This document shows positions 30,043 to 40,641 of a stretch of DNA of 64,000 bases, piece after piece; the first letter of the stretch is position 1, and each line of letters opens with the position of its first letter. Both the position numbers and the translations under genes were made by a program. Location: positions 682,001 to 746,000 of the forward strand of contig OY970326.1 in assembly GCA_963717155.1 (NCBI GenBank). Reading direction: 5' to 3'. Origin of the DNA: G963717155 sp963717155 (GTDB lineage: Bacteria; Actinomycetota; Thermoleophilia; Gaiellales; JALYLC01). The notes under the pieces were generated by a model, which saw only the letters and a program-made list of their open reading frames with translations, had not been told where the DNA came from and did no database searches.

Positions 30043-33000
30043 ATGAGCGGATTTGCATTTCGTGCTGTTCCTCCCGAGCCCGACCACCCCGCGCTCGAAC
30101 ATCGCGTGCTCGAGCGCTGGGAGCGCGAGCGCACGTTCGAGCGTCTGCGCGAGCTGCGCGAGGGCGGACCGAGCGTTCTCGTTCTTCGACGGCCCGATCA
30201 CGGCGAACAACCCGATGGGCGTCCACCACGCGTGGGGCCGCTCGCTGAAGGACCTGTTCCAGCGCTACCAGGCGTCGCTCGGCAAGGAGCTCCGCTACCA
30301 GAACGGGTTCGACTGCCAGGGGCTGTGGGTCGAGGTCGAGGTCGAGAAGGCGCTCGGGCTCAACTCGAAGCGCGACATCGAGACGTACGGCCTCGAGCGC
30401 TTCGTGCGGGCCTGCCGCGACCGGGTCGCCGAGTACTCCGGCGTGCAGACGCGAGCAGTCCAGAGCGGCTCGGCATGTGGATGGACTGGGAGCGGTCGTA
30501 CTTCACGATGACCGACCCGAACATCTCCTACATCTGGGGCTTCCTGCAGGAGTGCCACCGTCGCGGCTGGCTCTACCGCGGCCACCGGCCGATGGTCTGG
30601 TGCGCGCGCTGCGGCACCTCGCTCTCGCAGCACGAGGTCACGGCGACCGACTCCTACCGCGATGTCGTGCACACCGCGCTGACGGTGCGCTTCCGCCTGC
30701 TCGACGCGGACGACGAGCACCTCCTGATCTGGACGACGACGCCCTGGACGCTGCCGGCGAACGTCGCCGCGGCGGTCAACCCGATCGGCGACCTACGCGC
30801 GGGTCGGACACGGACCTCGCGCGCGTACATCGTCGCGGCCGATCGTGTCGAGGCGATGTTCGGCGCGCACGCGCAGGATCGAGTCGACGTTCCCCGGGTC
30901 CGAGCTCGTCGGCCGGCCGTACGCGACGGGCTTCGACGAGCTGCCCGTCCAGCAGGAGCGTCGAGCACCGCGTGATCGCCTGGGACGACGTCGCGCTCGA
31001 CGAGGGCACCGGAGTCGTCCACATCGCCCCCGGCTGCGGTGCCGAGGACTTCGAGCTCGGCGTCGCGCGACGGCCTGCCCGTGCTGACTCCCGGTCGACG
31101 ACGCGGGCGCGTTCTACGACAACTACGGCTGGCTGCACGGCGTGCACACCCACGAGGCGACCGAGCGGATCGTCGACCACCTGGGCCGCAACGGCTGGCT
31201 CTTCCGCGAGGAGCCCTACCCGCACCGCTACCCGGTCTGCTGGCGCTGCGGGACCGAGCTGATCTTCCGCGTCGTGGACGAGTGGTTCATCTCGTGCGAC
31301 GAGGTGCGCGAGCCGATGATCGACGGCCAACCGCGACGTCGAGTGGACGCCGTCGCACTACGGCAAGCGCATGGAGGACTGGCTCCACAACATGGGGGAC
31401 TGGTGCATCTCCCGCAAGCGCTACTGGGGCCTGCCGCTGCCGTTCTACCAGTGCCCGGAGGGCCATCTCACGGTCGTGGGGAGCAAGGAGGAGCTGCTCG
31501 AGCGCGCGACCCAGGGCGTCGAGGGGCTGGAGGAGCTGCACCGACCGTGGATCGATCCGGTGCGCATCCGCTGCGGCGAGTGCGAGGGCGAGTCCGAGCG
31601 CGTGCCCGAGGTGGGCGACTGCTGGCTCGACGCCGGCATCGTCCCCTTCTCGACGCTCGGCTACGGTCGCGACGAGTACCTTCCCGAAGGCTTCGCCGCA
31701 GGCGCGGGGGAGGGGCTCACGAAGGCCGACCTGCCCGACCACGCCTACTGGGAGCGCTGGTTCCCGGCCGACTGGGTCTCGGAGATGCGCGAGCAGATCC
31801 GGCTCTGGTTCTACTCGCAGCTCTTCATGTCGGTCGCGCTCACGGGCAAGGCGCCGTATCGCGCCGTGCTCGGCTACGAGAAGCTGAACGACGAGGTCGG
31901 GCGACCCATGCACAAGTCGTGGGGCAACGCGATCTGGTTCGACGACGCGATCGAGAAGATGGGCGCCGACGTGATGCGCTGGCTGTTCGCGGGCCAGCCG
32001 CCCGGCCAGAACATGAGCTTCGGCTACGGGCCGGCCGAGACCGTGCGCCGGCGCCTGCATCCGCTGTGGAACAGCTACCGCTTCCTCGCGCTGAACGCGG
32101 GCCCCGAGGGCTTCCGCCCCGACCCCGCCGAGCGTGAGCACGGGCCCGCGCTCGGAGCACCTGCTCGACCGCTGGCTGCTCGCGCGCGTCCAGGAGCTGG
32201 CGCGCGACGCGCGCGATGCGCTCGACCGCTGGTCGACGCCCGAGTACGTGCGGGCGTGCGAGGGGTTCTTCGACGATCTCTCGAACTGGTACGTGCGCGG
32301 CTCTCGCCCGCGCTTCTGGGCGGGCGATCGGATGGCGTTCGCCGTGCTGCACCACGCGCTCGAGCGTGTCGCGCGCGTGATCGCGCCCGCAATGCCGTTC
32401 CTCGCAGAGGAGCTCTGGGAGGGCCTCGTCGTCGACCCGCTCGGAGACGAGGCGCCCGACTCGGTGCACCTCGCGGGCTTTCCCGAGGTCGACGACGCCC
32501 TGCTCGACGAGGGGCTGCTGGCCGCGATGGCCGAACGCCCGCGCGGTCGTCGAGCTCGGCCACCAGGCACGCGCCGAGGCCAGGCAGCGCCTGCGCCAGC
32601 CGTTCGCCTCGGCCGCGATCGGGTCGGCCGACCCGTCGCTACTCGCCGGTCTCGAGAGCCTGTCGGAGGTGATCGCGGGCGAGCTCAACGTCAAGCGCCT
32701 CGAGTTCGTGACCGACGCAGGATCGCTCCTCGAGCGCCAGCTGATCCCGAACTTCCGCGTCCTCGGGCCGAAGCTCGGCGCGCGCGTGCAGGACCTGAAG
32801 GCCGCGCTCTCCGCGGGCAGCTACGAGCCCGACGAGGCAGGGCGCGTGCAGGTCGGCGATCTCGTGCTCGAGCCCGGCGACTACGAGCTGCGCGTCCGCC
32901 CGCGCGAGGGGTTCGAGGCGGTCGACGACGGCCGCTTCGTGGTCGCCGTCGACACGCGCATCACCGACGAGCTCGCCCGCGAGGGTCTCGCACGCGATGT

Positions 33001-33229
33001 CGTGCGCCACCTGCAGACGGTGCGCAAGGATCTCGGTCTCGAGGTGTCCGACCGGATCGTCGTGCGCTACGCCACCGACGATACGGAGCTCGCGCTGACG
33101 CTCGACGAGCACGGCGAGTCGATCGCGCGCGAGGTGCTCGCCGAGAGCTTCACGAACGGCGCCGTGAGCGGCCATCCGTTCCCCTCCGCCGAGCGTCCGA
33201 GAGGGTTCTTCGAAGTGCGTCGCGCGTGA
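30043..33229 (+). CDS. ileS: Isoleucine-tRNA ligase (multiple frameshifts)
   Basis: ATG 30043 starts MSGFAFRAVPPEPDHPALEH. The protein continues through FFDGPITANNPMGVHHAWGR (HIGH-type motif), the editing-domain WTTTPWTLPANVA, the VVDEWFISC segment, WCISRKRYWGLPLPFYQCPE, a CxxC pair in IRCGECEG, and the KMSKS-region sequence GRPMHKSWGNAI. The C-terminal part has WYVRGSRPRFWAGDRM and the DUF5915-type tail, ending EVRRA at 33229. About 1,060 residues match the long IleRS forms. Frame changes occur near 30175, 30460, 30800, 30890, 30960, 31070, 31330, 32150 and 32540. Because the enzyme is essential and this is the only copy seen, these are best read as sequencing errors. Confidence 0.95.
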
Positions 33230-33897
33230 CGGGCGCGCAGGCGCGTCCTGCGTTCCGACCCGGTGCGGTGGTGTTCGACTGCGACGGGTTGCTGCTCGAG
33301 ACCGAGAGTCGGTGGACGCTCGCCGAGGAGGCGATGTTCGCGCGCCGCGGCGTTGCCTTCACGCTCGAGCTCAAGCAGCAGATGCTGGGGACGTCGCGCG
33401 AGGTCGGGTCGCTCCTGCTCGCCCAGCAGCTCGGCCTTCCGCCCGAGGATGCGCCGTCGCTCGGCGCGGAGCTGGACGAGCGTTTCGCCGACGCGCTCGC
33501 GACACACGGCACCGAGCCCATGCCCGGCGCGCTCGACCTGCTGCAGGCGCTCGATCCACTCGTGCCTCTCGCGGTCGCCTCGAACAACGGCGAGGCGATC
33601 GTCCGTATCGCGCTCGAGCTCGCAGGGATCTCGCTCCACTTCCAGGCGGTCGTCTGCGCGGGAGCGGAGCACCCCGGCAAGCCGGCGCCCGACGTCTACC
33701 TCGCAGCGGCCGCCGCGCTTGGTGTCGACCCGCTGCTGACGGTCGCGCTCGAGGACTCCCAGACCGGAGCGACGGCGGCACGGGCCGCGGGCTGCTTCAC
33801 GATCGGCATCCCGTCGTTTCCGGGAACGCCGCTCCCCGCGCACGCCGTGTACGGCTCGCTCGCCGAGGTCGGCCTCGCCGAGCTCGGGCTCTCGTAA
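33226..33897 (+). CDS. HAD-superfamily phosphatase (phosphoglycolate/beta-phosphoglucomutase type)
   Basis: The GTG at 33226 overlaps the ileS stop (GTGA). Motif I is VVFDCDGLLLETES with the nucleophilic aspartate, the cap domain follows (ARRGVAFTLELKQQMLG), motif II is VAVASNN, motif III lysine is in HPGKPAPDVYLAAAAALG and motif IV is VALEDSQTGATAARAAG. The frame is intact at 223 residues. It is a cytoplasmic phosphatase or mutase of small phosphorylated metabolites; the substrate is not predictable. Confidence 0.9.
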   Translation: MTGAQARPAFRPGAVVFDCDGLLLETESRWTLAEEAMFARRGVAFTLELKQQMLGTSREVGSLLLAQQLGLPPEDAPSLGAELDERFADALATHGTEPMPGALDLLQALDPLVPLAVASNNGEAIVRIALELAGISLHFQAVVCAGAEHPGKPAPDVYLAAAAALGVDPLLTVALEDSQTGATAARAAGCFTIGIPSFPGTPLPAHAVYGSLAEVGLAELGLS

Positions 33898-33923
33898 GGG
33901 GGCCCGTCGCGTAGCCTGCCGGC

Positions 33924-34995
33924 GTGCTCGTTGTCTGCGCGCCCGACAAGCTCCGCGGCGCTCTCGACGCTCAGGCTGCTGCGGCAGCGCTTGCACGCGG
34001 TGCCCGTCGCTCGGGCGCCGAGACGTGCGAGCTTCCGCTCGGCGACGGCGGTGAGGGCACGCTCGATGCGCTTGTCGCGAGCGGGCACGCGCGCGTCGAG
34101 CACGTCACGGTCCGCGATCCGCTCGGGCGCCCCGTACGCGCCCGCCTCGGCCTGCTGCTTGATGGCTCGTTCCTGGTCGAGGCGGCCGAGGCTGTCGGCC
34201 ATGCGCGACTGGCCGCCGGCGAGCGCGATCCGCTCGTTGCCACCAGCGCGGGGGTCGGCGACCTCCTGAGCGCCGCGCTCGATCGTGGCGCCCGGCGTGC
34301 CCTGGTCGCGCTCGGAGGGACAGTCACCGTGGACGGCGGTCTCGGACTGCTCGGCGCACTTGGCGCGCTGTCCGACGACCAGGCCGGCCGATCGCTGCTC
34401 GCCGATCCGACGCCCCTGCGAGGCGGGCTCGATCCCAGGCTCGCAGGGGTCGAGCTCGTCGCGCTTCACGATGTCGACGTGCCGCTCTCCGGGCCCGATG
34501 GCGCTGCGCGCCTGTTCGGCCCGCAGAAGGGGCTTCTCCCAGCCGACGTCCCCGTGATCGACGATGCGCTCGCACGGCTCGGCGCGCGGCTCGGCTCCGG
34601 TATCGCGCAACGCCCGGGCGCGGGCGCGGCCGGTGGCCTCGGCGCCGCGCTGTACTGGCTCGGCGCGTCGGGCGAGTCCGGCGCGGAGGCCGTCGCGACG
34701 ATCGTCGGGCTCGATGCCGCGCTGCAGGGCGCCAGCGTCTGCCTGACCGCCGAAGGAGCGGTGGACCGACAGAGCGCGCACGGCAAGACCGTCGCCGCCG
34801 TCGCGCGGGCGTGTGCCCGCGCGGGCGTCACCTGCTACGTGCTTGGCGGACGCATCGAGCCCGAGGGTGGTGCGCTGCTCGAGATGCTCGGCGCTCGCGT
34901 GCATCGCGCTCGGGCCTCCCGAGCGGCCGCTCGCTGCCGCGCTGGCCGCCGCAGCCGCCGACCTCGAGCGCATCGCCGCGGAGGTCACCGCGTGA
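33924..34995 (+). CDS. Glycerate kinase (GlxK family, one frameshift)
   Basis: GTG 33924 begins LVVCAPDKLRGALDAQAAAA, the substrate- and nucleotide-binding start of the family, followed by ELPLGDGGEGTLDALVA, GGTVTVDGGLGLLGALGAL, DVDVPLSGPDGAARLFGPQK, GAGAAGGLGAALYWLGA and LTAEGAVDRQSAHGKT. A frame change near 34890 is needed to reach CIALGPPERPLAAAL and the stop at 34993-34995; without it the frame fuses artificially into the next gene. It phosphorylates glycerate with ATP, feeding glycolysis or serine metabolism. Confidence 0.92.
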
Positions 34996-35609
34996 GGCCG
35001 TGGCGCGACGCCAGGGTGATCTTCGTCCTCGCCGTCGTCGCGGGGCTCGCGATCATCCTCCTGCTGCGCGCGTCGCAACCGCCGACCCCCACCCGAGCGC
35101 TCGCGCTGAACTATCGGCCGGTGTCGTCCGCGGACATCGTCGCCTTCTACGTCGCGCATCACTCCCAGCTCGCGAACGAGCGCACCGCCGCGGCGATCCT
35201 GCACGCGGCGGCGCGTCACAACGTCGACCCGGGCGTGCTCGTCGCCGTCACGGGACAGGAGCAGTCGTACGTACCGCTCGGCGACGATCCGCGGATCGCG
35301 AAGAACCCGTTCAACGTCTACGGCTGCTGGTGCAAGACGAACATTCCCATCGAGGAGTCGGCCGAGGTCGCGGCCGGCACGATCGCGCATCGGCTGCGCT
35401 GCCTGCCGCAGCGCCGCGGCTCGAACCTGATCGTGTGGATCAACTCGTTCGCCAACCCGTGCGTCAAGCAGGAGGGCGTGTATGCCGAGGATCGCCACTG
35501 GGGCGTCGGCGTCGCGCTGATCTATCGCGACACCGTCGCGCCGGCGCTGGGCCTGGATCCGCACAACGCGGTCCTCGGCCGAGCACCATCAATCTCTAGT
35601 TTAGGCTGA
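34992..35609 (+). CDS. Membrane-anchored muramidase/glucosaminidase-like protein
   Basis: The GTG at 34992 overlaps the glycerate kinase stop. A basic N-terminus and one helix (VIFVLAVVAGLAIILLLRA) anchor the protein with its C-terminal domain outside. That domain contains ADIVAFYVAHHSQLA, AAARHNVDPGVLVAVTGQEQ, AKNPFNVYGCWCKTNIP, GTIAHRLRCLP and WINSFANPCVKQEGVYAEDR. The NPFNVYG segment and the E in GQEQ recall GH73-like glucosaminidase or lysozyme folds that cut peptidoglycan glycan chains, but the match is by pattern only. Four cysteines suggest disulfides. Confidence 0.62.
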   Translation: MRPWRDARVIFVLAVVAGLAIILLLRASQPPTPTRALALNYRPVSSADIVAFYVAHHSQLANERTAAAILHAAARHNVDPGVLVAVTGQEQSYVPLGDDPRIAKNPFNVYGCWCKTNIPIEESAEVAAGTIAHRLRCLPQRRGSNLIVWINSFANPCVKQEGVYAEDRHWGVGVALIYRDTVAPALGLDPHNAVLGRAPSISSLG

Positions 35610-35616
35610 TGTGTGG

Positions 35617-35637
35617 AGTGACCGATGACCGGTCACT
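35617..35637. terminator. Hairpin terminator between convergent genes
   Basis: AGTGACCG-ATGAC-CGGTCACT forms a perfect eight-pair stem with a five-base loop. It sits between the stop of the muramidase-like gene (35607-35609) and the stop of ispH at 35641, so it can end transcription from both sides. Confidence 0.62.
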
Positions 35638-35640
35638 TCA

Positions 35641-36609
35641 CTAGAGCTGGCCGGTGGCGATCGGCCGGCTGATCTCTCGGGGCAGCGCGAAGTGCACGTC
35701 CTCGTCGATCACGTCGTGCTCGGCGACATCGGAGACGCCTCGCTCGCGGAACCACTCGACCACCCGCTCGACGAGCCACTCGGGCGCCGAGGCGCCCGAT
35801 GTGATGCCCACGGTCCCCGCGTCGACCAGCCAGCGCTCGTCGATGTGCGTCTGGTCGTCGATCAGGTAGGCGGGAACGCCCTGATCGCGCGTGACGTCGA
35901 CGAGGCGCTGCGAGTTCGACGAGTTGGCCGAGCCGATCACAAGCACCAGGTCGACCTCTCGCGCGAGCGACTTCACCGCGAGCTGGCGGTTGGTCGTCGC
36001 GTAGCAGATGTCGTCCTTCGGGGGCCCGACGATTGCCGGGAACCGCTCGCGCAGGCGAGCGACGACCGCATTGGTCTCGTCGACCGAGAGCGTCGTCTGG
36101 GTCACGTACGCGACGCGCTCGGGGTCGATCGGCTCGAGCCCCGCGACATCGTCGACGCTCTCGACGAGCGTGATCGCGTCAGGCGCCTCGCCCTTCGTAC
36201 CGACGACCTCCTCGTGGGCCGCGTGGCCGACGAGGAAGATCGTGTACCCGCTCTCCGCGAAGCGGCGAGCCTCCTTGTGCACCTTGGTGACGAGCGGACA
36301 CGTCGCGTCGACGGTGCGGAGGCTGCGCGCGGATGCGTTCAGGTAGACCTCGGGCGCCACGCCATGTGCGGAGAGCACGCAGATCGCCCCCTCGGGCACG
36401 TCCTGCTCGGACTCCACGAAGATGGCGCCCCGCTGCTCGAGGCGCCGCACGACGTGGATGTTGTGCACGATCTGCTTGCGCACGTAGACAGGCGGACCGT
36501 GCTGCTCGAGCAGGCGCTCGACCGTGTCGACTGCGCGCTCCACCCCCGCGCAGTACCCGCGCGGGCGGGCGAGCAGCAGTCGGCGGGTCGGGATCCGGTC
36601 GTCTGCCAT
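35641..36609 (-). CDS. ispH: 4-hydroxy-3-methylbut-2-enyl diphosphate reductase
   Basis: The start chosen is ATG 36607-36609 (MADDRIPTRRLLLARPRGYC); the frame is open further upstream but that part overlaps the divergent kinase gene. The three iron-sulfur cysteines are visible: ARPRGYCAGVERAV (Cys20), VDATCPLVTKVH and DDICYATTNRQ. Also present are KQIVHNIHVV, VLSAHGVAP, YTIFLVGHAAHEEVVGT and GSANSSNSQRLVDV. It catalyses the last step of the MEP isoprenoid pathway, making IPP and DMAPP. Length of 322 residues is typical and the frame is intact. Confidence 0.97.
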   Translation of the reverse strand: MADDRIPTRRLLLARPRGYCAGVERAVDTVERLLEQHGPPVYVRKQIVHNIHVVRRLEQRGAIFVESEQDVPEGAICVLSAHGVAPEVYLNASARSLRTVDATCPLVTKVHKEARRFAESGYTIFLVGHAAHEEVVGTKGEAPDAITLVESVDDVAGLEPIDPERVAYVTQTTLSVDETNAVVARLRERFPAIVGPPKDDICYATTNRQLAVKSLAREVDLVLVIGSANSSNSQRLVDVTRDQGVPAYLIDDQTHIDERWLVDAGTVGITSGASAPEWLVERVVEWFRERGVSDVAEHDVIDEDVHFALPREISRPIATGQL

Positions 36610-36684
36610 CGTGCCGAAGGGTAGCGATTCCCCCTGGCTCGCCGGAGACACGTCGTCGGGGTCAGGTGGTAGGCTCGGTGCGGG

Positions 36685-39600
36685 GTGCCTAGTGACGTCC
36701 GCCTGCTCGCGGGGATCGCCACAGCGGTCCTCGCCGTCGTTTGCCTGGCCTCGGCCGGGAGGCTGGCCTTCGCGCTCCGCCGGGGAGGGTCGCGTCAGGG
36801 CGCCGCGCTTGTCTGGGCGGTCGCCGCGCTCGGCATCGGCGCCGCCGCAGCGGCCGGCGCGATCGCGCTGGACGATGACGCCGTCCTCGACCTGGTCGCA
36901 GCCGGTGCCGCGATCGTTGCGGCGATCGCGCTCGGGTCGACCGTGGTCGGCGACGTCGACCAGCTCGTCGACGGCGGCCGCGGCAAGCGCCAGGCCACGC
37001 TGCTCGCCGAGCGTCGCGGCCACGCGCTGGCCACGGCGACGCGCCTTTCAGAGGTCGCCGAGCGCGCCTCGACCCGCGAGGCGGTACTCGAATTGCTGGT
37101 CGAGGGCGTGCGCTCCGCCGTCGGCAGCGAGGTAGTGGCCGTGATCGAGGCCGACGCGAGCGACCGGGATGCAGTGGCCTCGGCGCTCACGTCCGTCGGC
37201 ATCGGGGTCGCCGGCGCAGTGGTGGTGCCACTGCTGGCCTCGCCACCGCTGGCGCTCGCGACATCACGTGCGGCCGGGCGCTCGGAGGAGGTGGTCGCGC
37301 AGCTCGAGTCGCTAGCGGCCGCCGCTCGTCCCGCCCTCGCCGCTGTCGAGGCGCGGGCACGCGCCGACGCCGCGCGCGCGGCGCGCTCTGCGGCTGCGCA
37401 GGTCCTGCGCCGGCTGCTCTCGCTGCGTGATGTCGCCGACGTGGCCGACGCGTTCACGAGCGAGCTGCGCGAGCGCCTGCCGCTGCGGGCAGTCGGACTC
37501 CGCCTGATCGACGAGCCCGAGCACTGGACTCCCGAACGTCCGCCGGTCGAGATGCCGCTCGACGAGCGTGCACTGGTGCTCGGCGACACCGGGCTCGGGA
37601 CGCTGTGGCTGTGGCTCGAGCGGCCGCTGCGCCCGGACGAGGTCGCCCTGCTCGATCTCTGCTGCGACCACGCGCCACCTGCGTTCGGGCTCGCCCGCAT
37701 GCGAGCATCGTTGCGAGAGGCGCGGCTCGCCCAGGCCGCGCTCGTGCGCGCCGCCGAGACGGTGGGAGGCGAGCTCGACCTCGACGTGCTGCTCGGCAAG
37801 CTCGCGGCTGCGGCTGCGCGCATGCTCGGAGCCGACGCGGCGGCGGTCTGGGTCCACGACGCGACGAGCGAGCAGAACCGCGTCGCGGCGACGTACGGGT
37901 TCGACGACGACCTCGATGGCGAGCAGTTCCCCGCGGGCGCGGGCGCGGCCGGTGCCGCGATCGCGGGCCTTCGTCCCGTGCAGCGCTCGGGCGGCGAGCC
38001 GGATGCAGTCAGCCACCCCTCGCTCCGGGAGGTACGGCGCGAGCTGGCCGTGCCCGTCCGCTGGGGCCGGCGCGGGCGCGCTGCGCTCGTGGTGGCGGCG
38101 TTCGCGGACGGCGGCGCCTTCGGGCTCGCCGAGATCGAGCTCGCGAGCGCGCTCGCGCGGCTGGCGTCGCTCGCGCTCGAGAACGCCGAGGCCTTCGCCG
38201 AACGCGGCCGGCAGGCGCGGCTCGACCGCGTCGCCTCGCTCGTGGCATCCGAGCTCGCGCCGACCCACAACGTCGAGGATGCGCTCGAGGCGATCGCCCG
38301 CACGGCGACGGCGGCCTTCGAGGCGGATCGTGCGCAGGTCCGCTACGGCGAGGGGCTGCCCGTCGTCGCCGGGCACGGTGCCGGCGGCCGGGTCACGGCG
38401 CTCGAGCGCCTGGCGACGGACGAGCGTCGCGTGATCGCTGCGGGAAGCGCCTCGGCCGATGCCCGGCTCGACTCGTCCGAGCACAAGCGGCTCGGCTCGG
38501 GAGCGCTCCTGTGCGTGCCGCTGGCGGGTGATCGGCCGGGTGAGCGCCCGGGCGTCGTCACCGTGTCGTGGAACGCCCCGCGCACGTTCGGAGACGCCGA
38601 CCTCGCGCTCGCCGAACGGCTGCAGGAGTCCGCCGTCGCCGCGCTCGAGCGCGCGTCGCTCGAGGAGGCTGAACATCGTGCGAGCACGCTCGCTCGTGAG
38701 CTGCAGCGCGTGTCAGCCCTGCTCGCGGCCGATCTCGAGCCGCGCACGGTGCTGCGCCAGATCGTCGCGCAGGCCTCCGATCTGCTCAAGGCCGACGCGT
38801 GCACGCTGCGTCTGCTCGAGGGTGGAGAGCTCGTCGCGCGCGCCGTGCTCGGCGAGGCCTCCGATCTGCTCTCGGACCGCCGCTCCCTCGCGAGCGATCC
38901 GGTCGCCGCGGAGACGCTCGCGGGGCCGGCGCCCGTGGCGATTCCCGACCTGACGGCCGACCCGCGGCTGGCGGACGATCCGATCGTGCGCGACGCCGGT
39001 CTCGCCGCGTACCTCGGGGTGCCCGTGCAGACGGCCGACGGCGAGATCCAGGGCGTGCTTGCGGTGTACGCCCGGACCCCGCGCAGCTTCCGCGCCGACG
39101 AGGTCGACGGCCTTGCCGCCCTGGCGAGCTCGGCGGCGGTCGCGCTGCGCAACGCGCTCCTGTACGAGCGCGTCGCGCAGGAGAAGGACGCGGGCGAGGC
39201 GATCCTCGCACAGGTCGCCGACGCGATCGTGGCGTCCGACGCGGACGACCGCATCACCCGCTGGAACGCGGCCGCCGAGCGCGTCACGGGCATGCGCGCG
39301 CGGCGGGTGCTCGGGCGCGAGCTCGGCGAGCTCCTGCGCAGCGAGCTCGGCGACTCCGACGGCGTGGCGCGCGCGGCACTCGCGGCGGCGGCGGCAGGCT
39401 CGAGCGCCCCGCTCGAGGTGCGCCTCGAGCGCGGCGGGCGCGACATCTGGCTCTCGATCACCGCAGCCTCGCTGCGCGATCCGCGCGAGGAGCTGCCGGG
39501 CACGGTGTTCGCGATCCGCGACGTCTCGGACGAGCGCCGACTCGACCAGGTGAAGTCCGACTTCGTCGCGACGGTCTCGCACGAGCTGCGCACGCCGCTG

Positions 39601-40267
39601 ACCTCGATCTACGGGTTCGCCGAGACGCTGCTGCGCGCCGATACGACGTTCGGCGAGGACGACCGCGCGACGTTCGTCCGCTACATCGCGACCGAGGCCG
39701 AGCGACTGACACGGCTCGTCGACGGCCTGCTCTCCGCGACGCGCCTCGAGGCGGGCGCGGTGCAGCTCGCACTCGGCCCGGTCGACGTTCCGGCACTCGT
39801 GCGCGAGGTGGCCACCGCCGCCAAGGGTCGCTCCGAGCGCCACAAGGTCAAGATCGGCGTGCCCACACAGCCCGTGTACGCGATGGCCGATCAGGATCGC
39901 GTGCGCCAGGTGCTCATCAACCTGGTCGACAACGCGATCAAGTACTCGCCGTCGGGTGGCGAGGTGAAGGTGCAGGCGCGCGCTCGCGGACGGCTCGTCG
40001 AGATCCGCGTGTCCGACCAGGGCATCGGGATCTCCGAGCTCGATCAGCGCAACCTGTTCCGCAAGTTCTTCCGCGTCGACGCGTCGCAGCGCGGCGGGCA
40101 TCCGCGGCGTGGGCCTCGGGCTCTTCCTCGTGCGAGGGTTCGTCGCGGCGATGGGTGGACGCATCTGGGTCGAGTCCGAGCTCGGCAAGGGCTCGACGTT
40201 CGTCGTCGAGCTTCCGGCAACCGAGCAGGAGCCGACTGCCACCGCGAAGGCCGAGCGCGTCGCATAG
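36685..40267 (+). CDS. Large multi-GAF/PAS sensor histidine kinase (one frameshift near the C-terminus)
   Basis: GTG 36685 starts PSDVRLLAGIATAVLAVVCL; two to three hydrophobic segments occupy residues 5-90. Four or five GAF-like domains follow (around residues 125-215, 240-340, 355-500, 510-650 and 665-825), then a PAS domain near 830-945 (ITRWNAAAERVTGMRARRVL), HisKA with the phospho-acceptor His966 in VSHELRTPLTSIYG, and HATPase_c with the N box INLVDNAIKYSPSGG. The frame shifts near 40095; the correct continuation reads GVGLGLFLVRGFVAAMGGRI (G box) and ends at TAG 40265-40267. It is a membrane-associated sensor probably integrating several ligands, operonic with the response regulator. 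Confidence 0.95.
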
Positions 40268-40278
40268 CCCCCGTTCCG

Positions 40279-40641
40279 ATGCACATCCTGGTCGTCGACG
40301 ATGAACCGGCAATCCGGTTGCTCTGCCGCGTGAACCTGCAGGCGGACGGAATGACCGTGGAGGAGGCCTGGGACAGCGACTCGGCGATGGCCGTTGCGCG
40401 CGCACGCCGCCCTGACGCGGTGCTGCTGGACGTGATGCTTCCCGGCGATGACGGTTTCGCGGTCGCGGCGAGGCTGCGGGCGGAACCCGGGCTCGAGGAC
40501 GTCCCGATCATGCTGCTCACGGCCCGAGCCGACCTCGACGGGAGCGAGCTCGTCCGCCGCTCGGGCGCAGCCGGCGTCCTGACGAAGCCGTTCAACCCGG
40601 TCGACCTCTCCGAGCGACTGCGAGCGCTGATCCGTCCGTGA
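40279..40641 (+). CDS. Single-domain response regulator
   Basis: The ATG at 40279, 11 bases after the kinase stop, encodes a 120-residue receiver domain: MHILVVDDEPAIRLLCRVNL with the acidic pair, phospho-acceptor Asp51 in DAVLLDVMLPGDDG, IMLLTARADL with the conserved threonine and VLTKPFNPVDLSERLRAL with the conserved lysine. There is no output domain, so it signals by protein-protein contact, probably within a phosphorelay started by the upstream kinase. Confidence 0.95.
   Translation: MHILVVDDEPAIRLLCRVNLQADGMTVEEAWDSDSAMAVARARRPDAVLLDVMLPGDDGFAVAARLRAEPGLEDVPIMLLTARADLDGSELVRRSGAAGVLTKPFNPVDLSERLRALIRP

Noticed and set aside
33924..35609. Fusion of glycerate kinase with a muramidase-like protein
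   Set aside because: The continuous frame passes through a low-complexity arginine stretch near 34900-34990. Correcting one base gives the normal glycerate kinase end and a GTGA-overlapping start for the next gene.
36685..40641. Hybrid histidine kinase with fused receiver domain
   Set aside because: The fusion requires reading through an out-of-frame G-box region. In the alternate frame the kinase keeps GVGLGLFLVRGF and stops at 40267, and the receiver has its own ATG.
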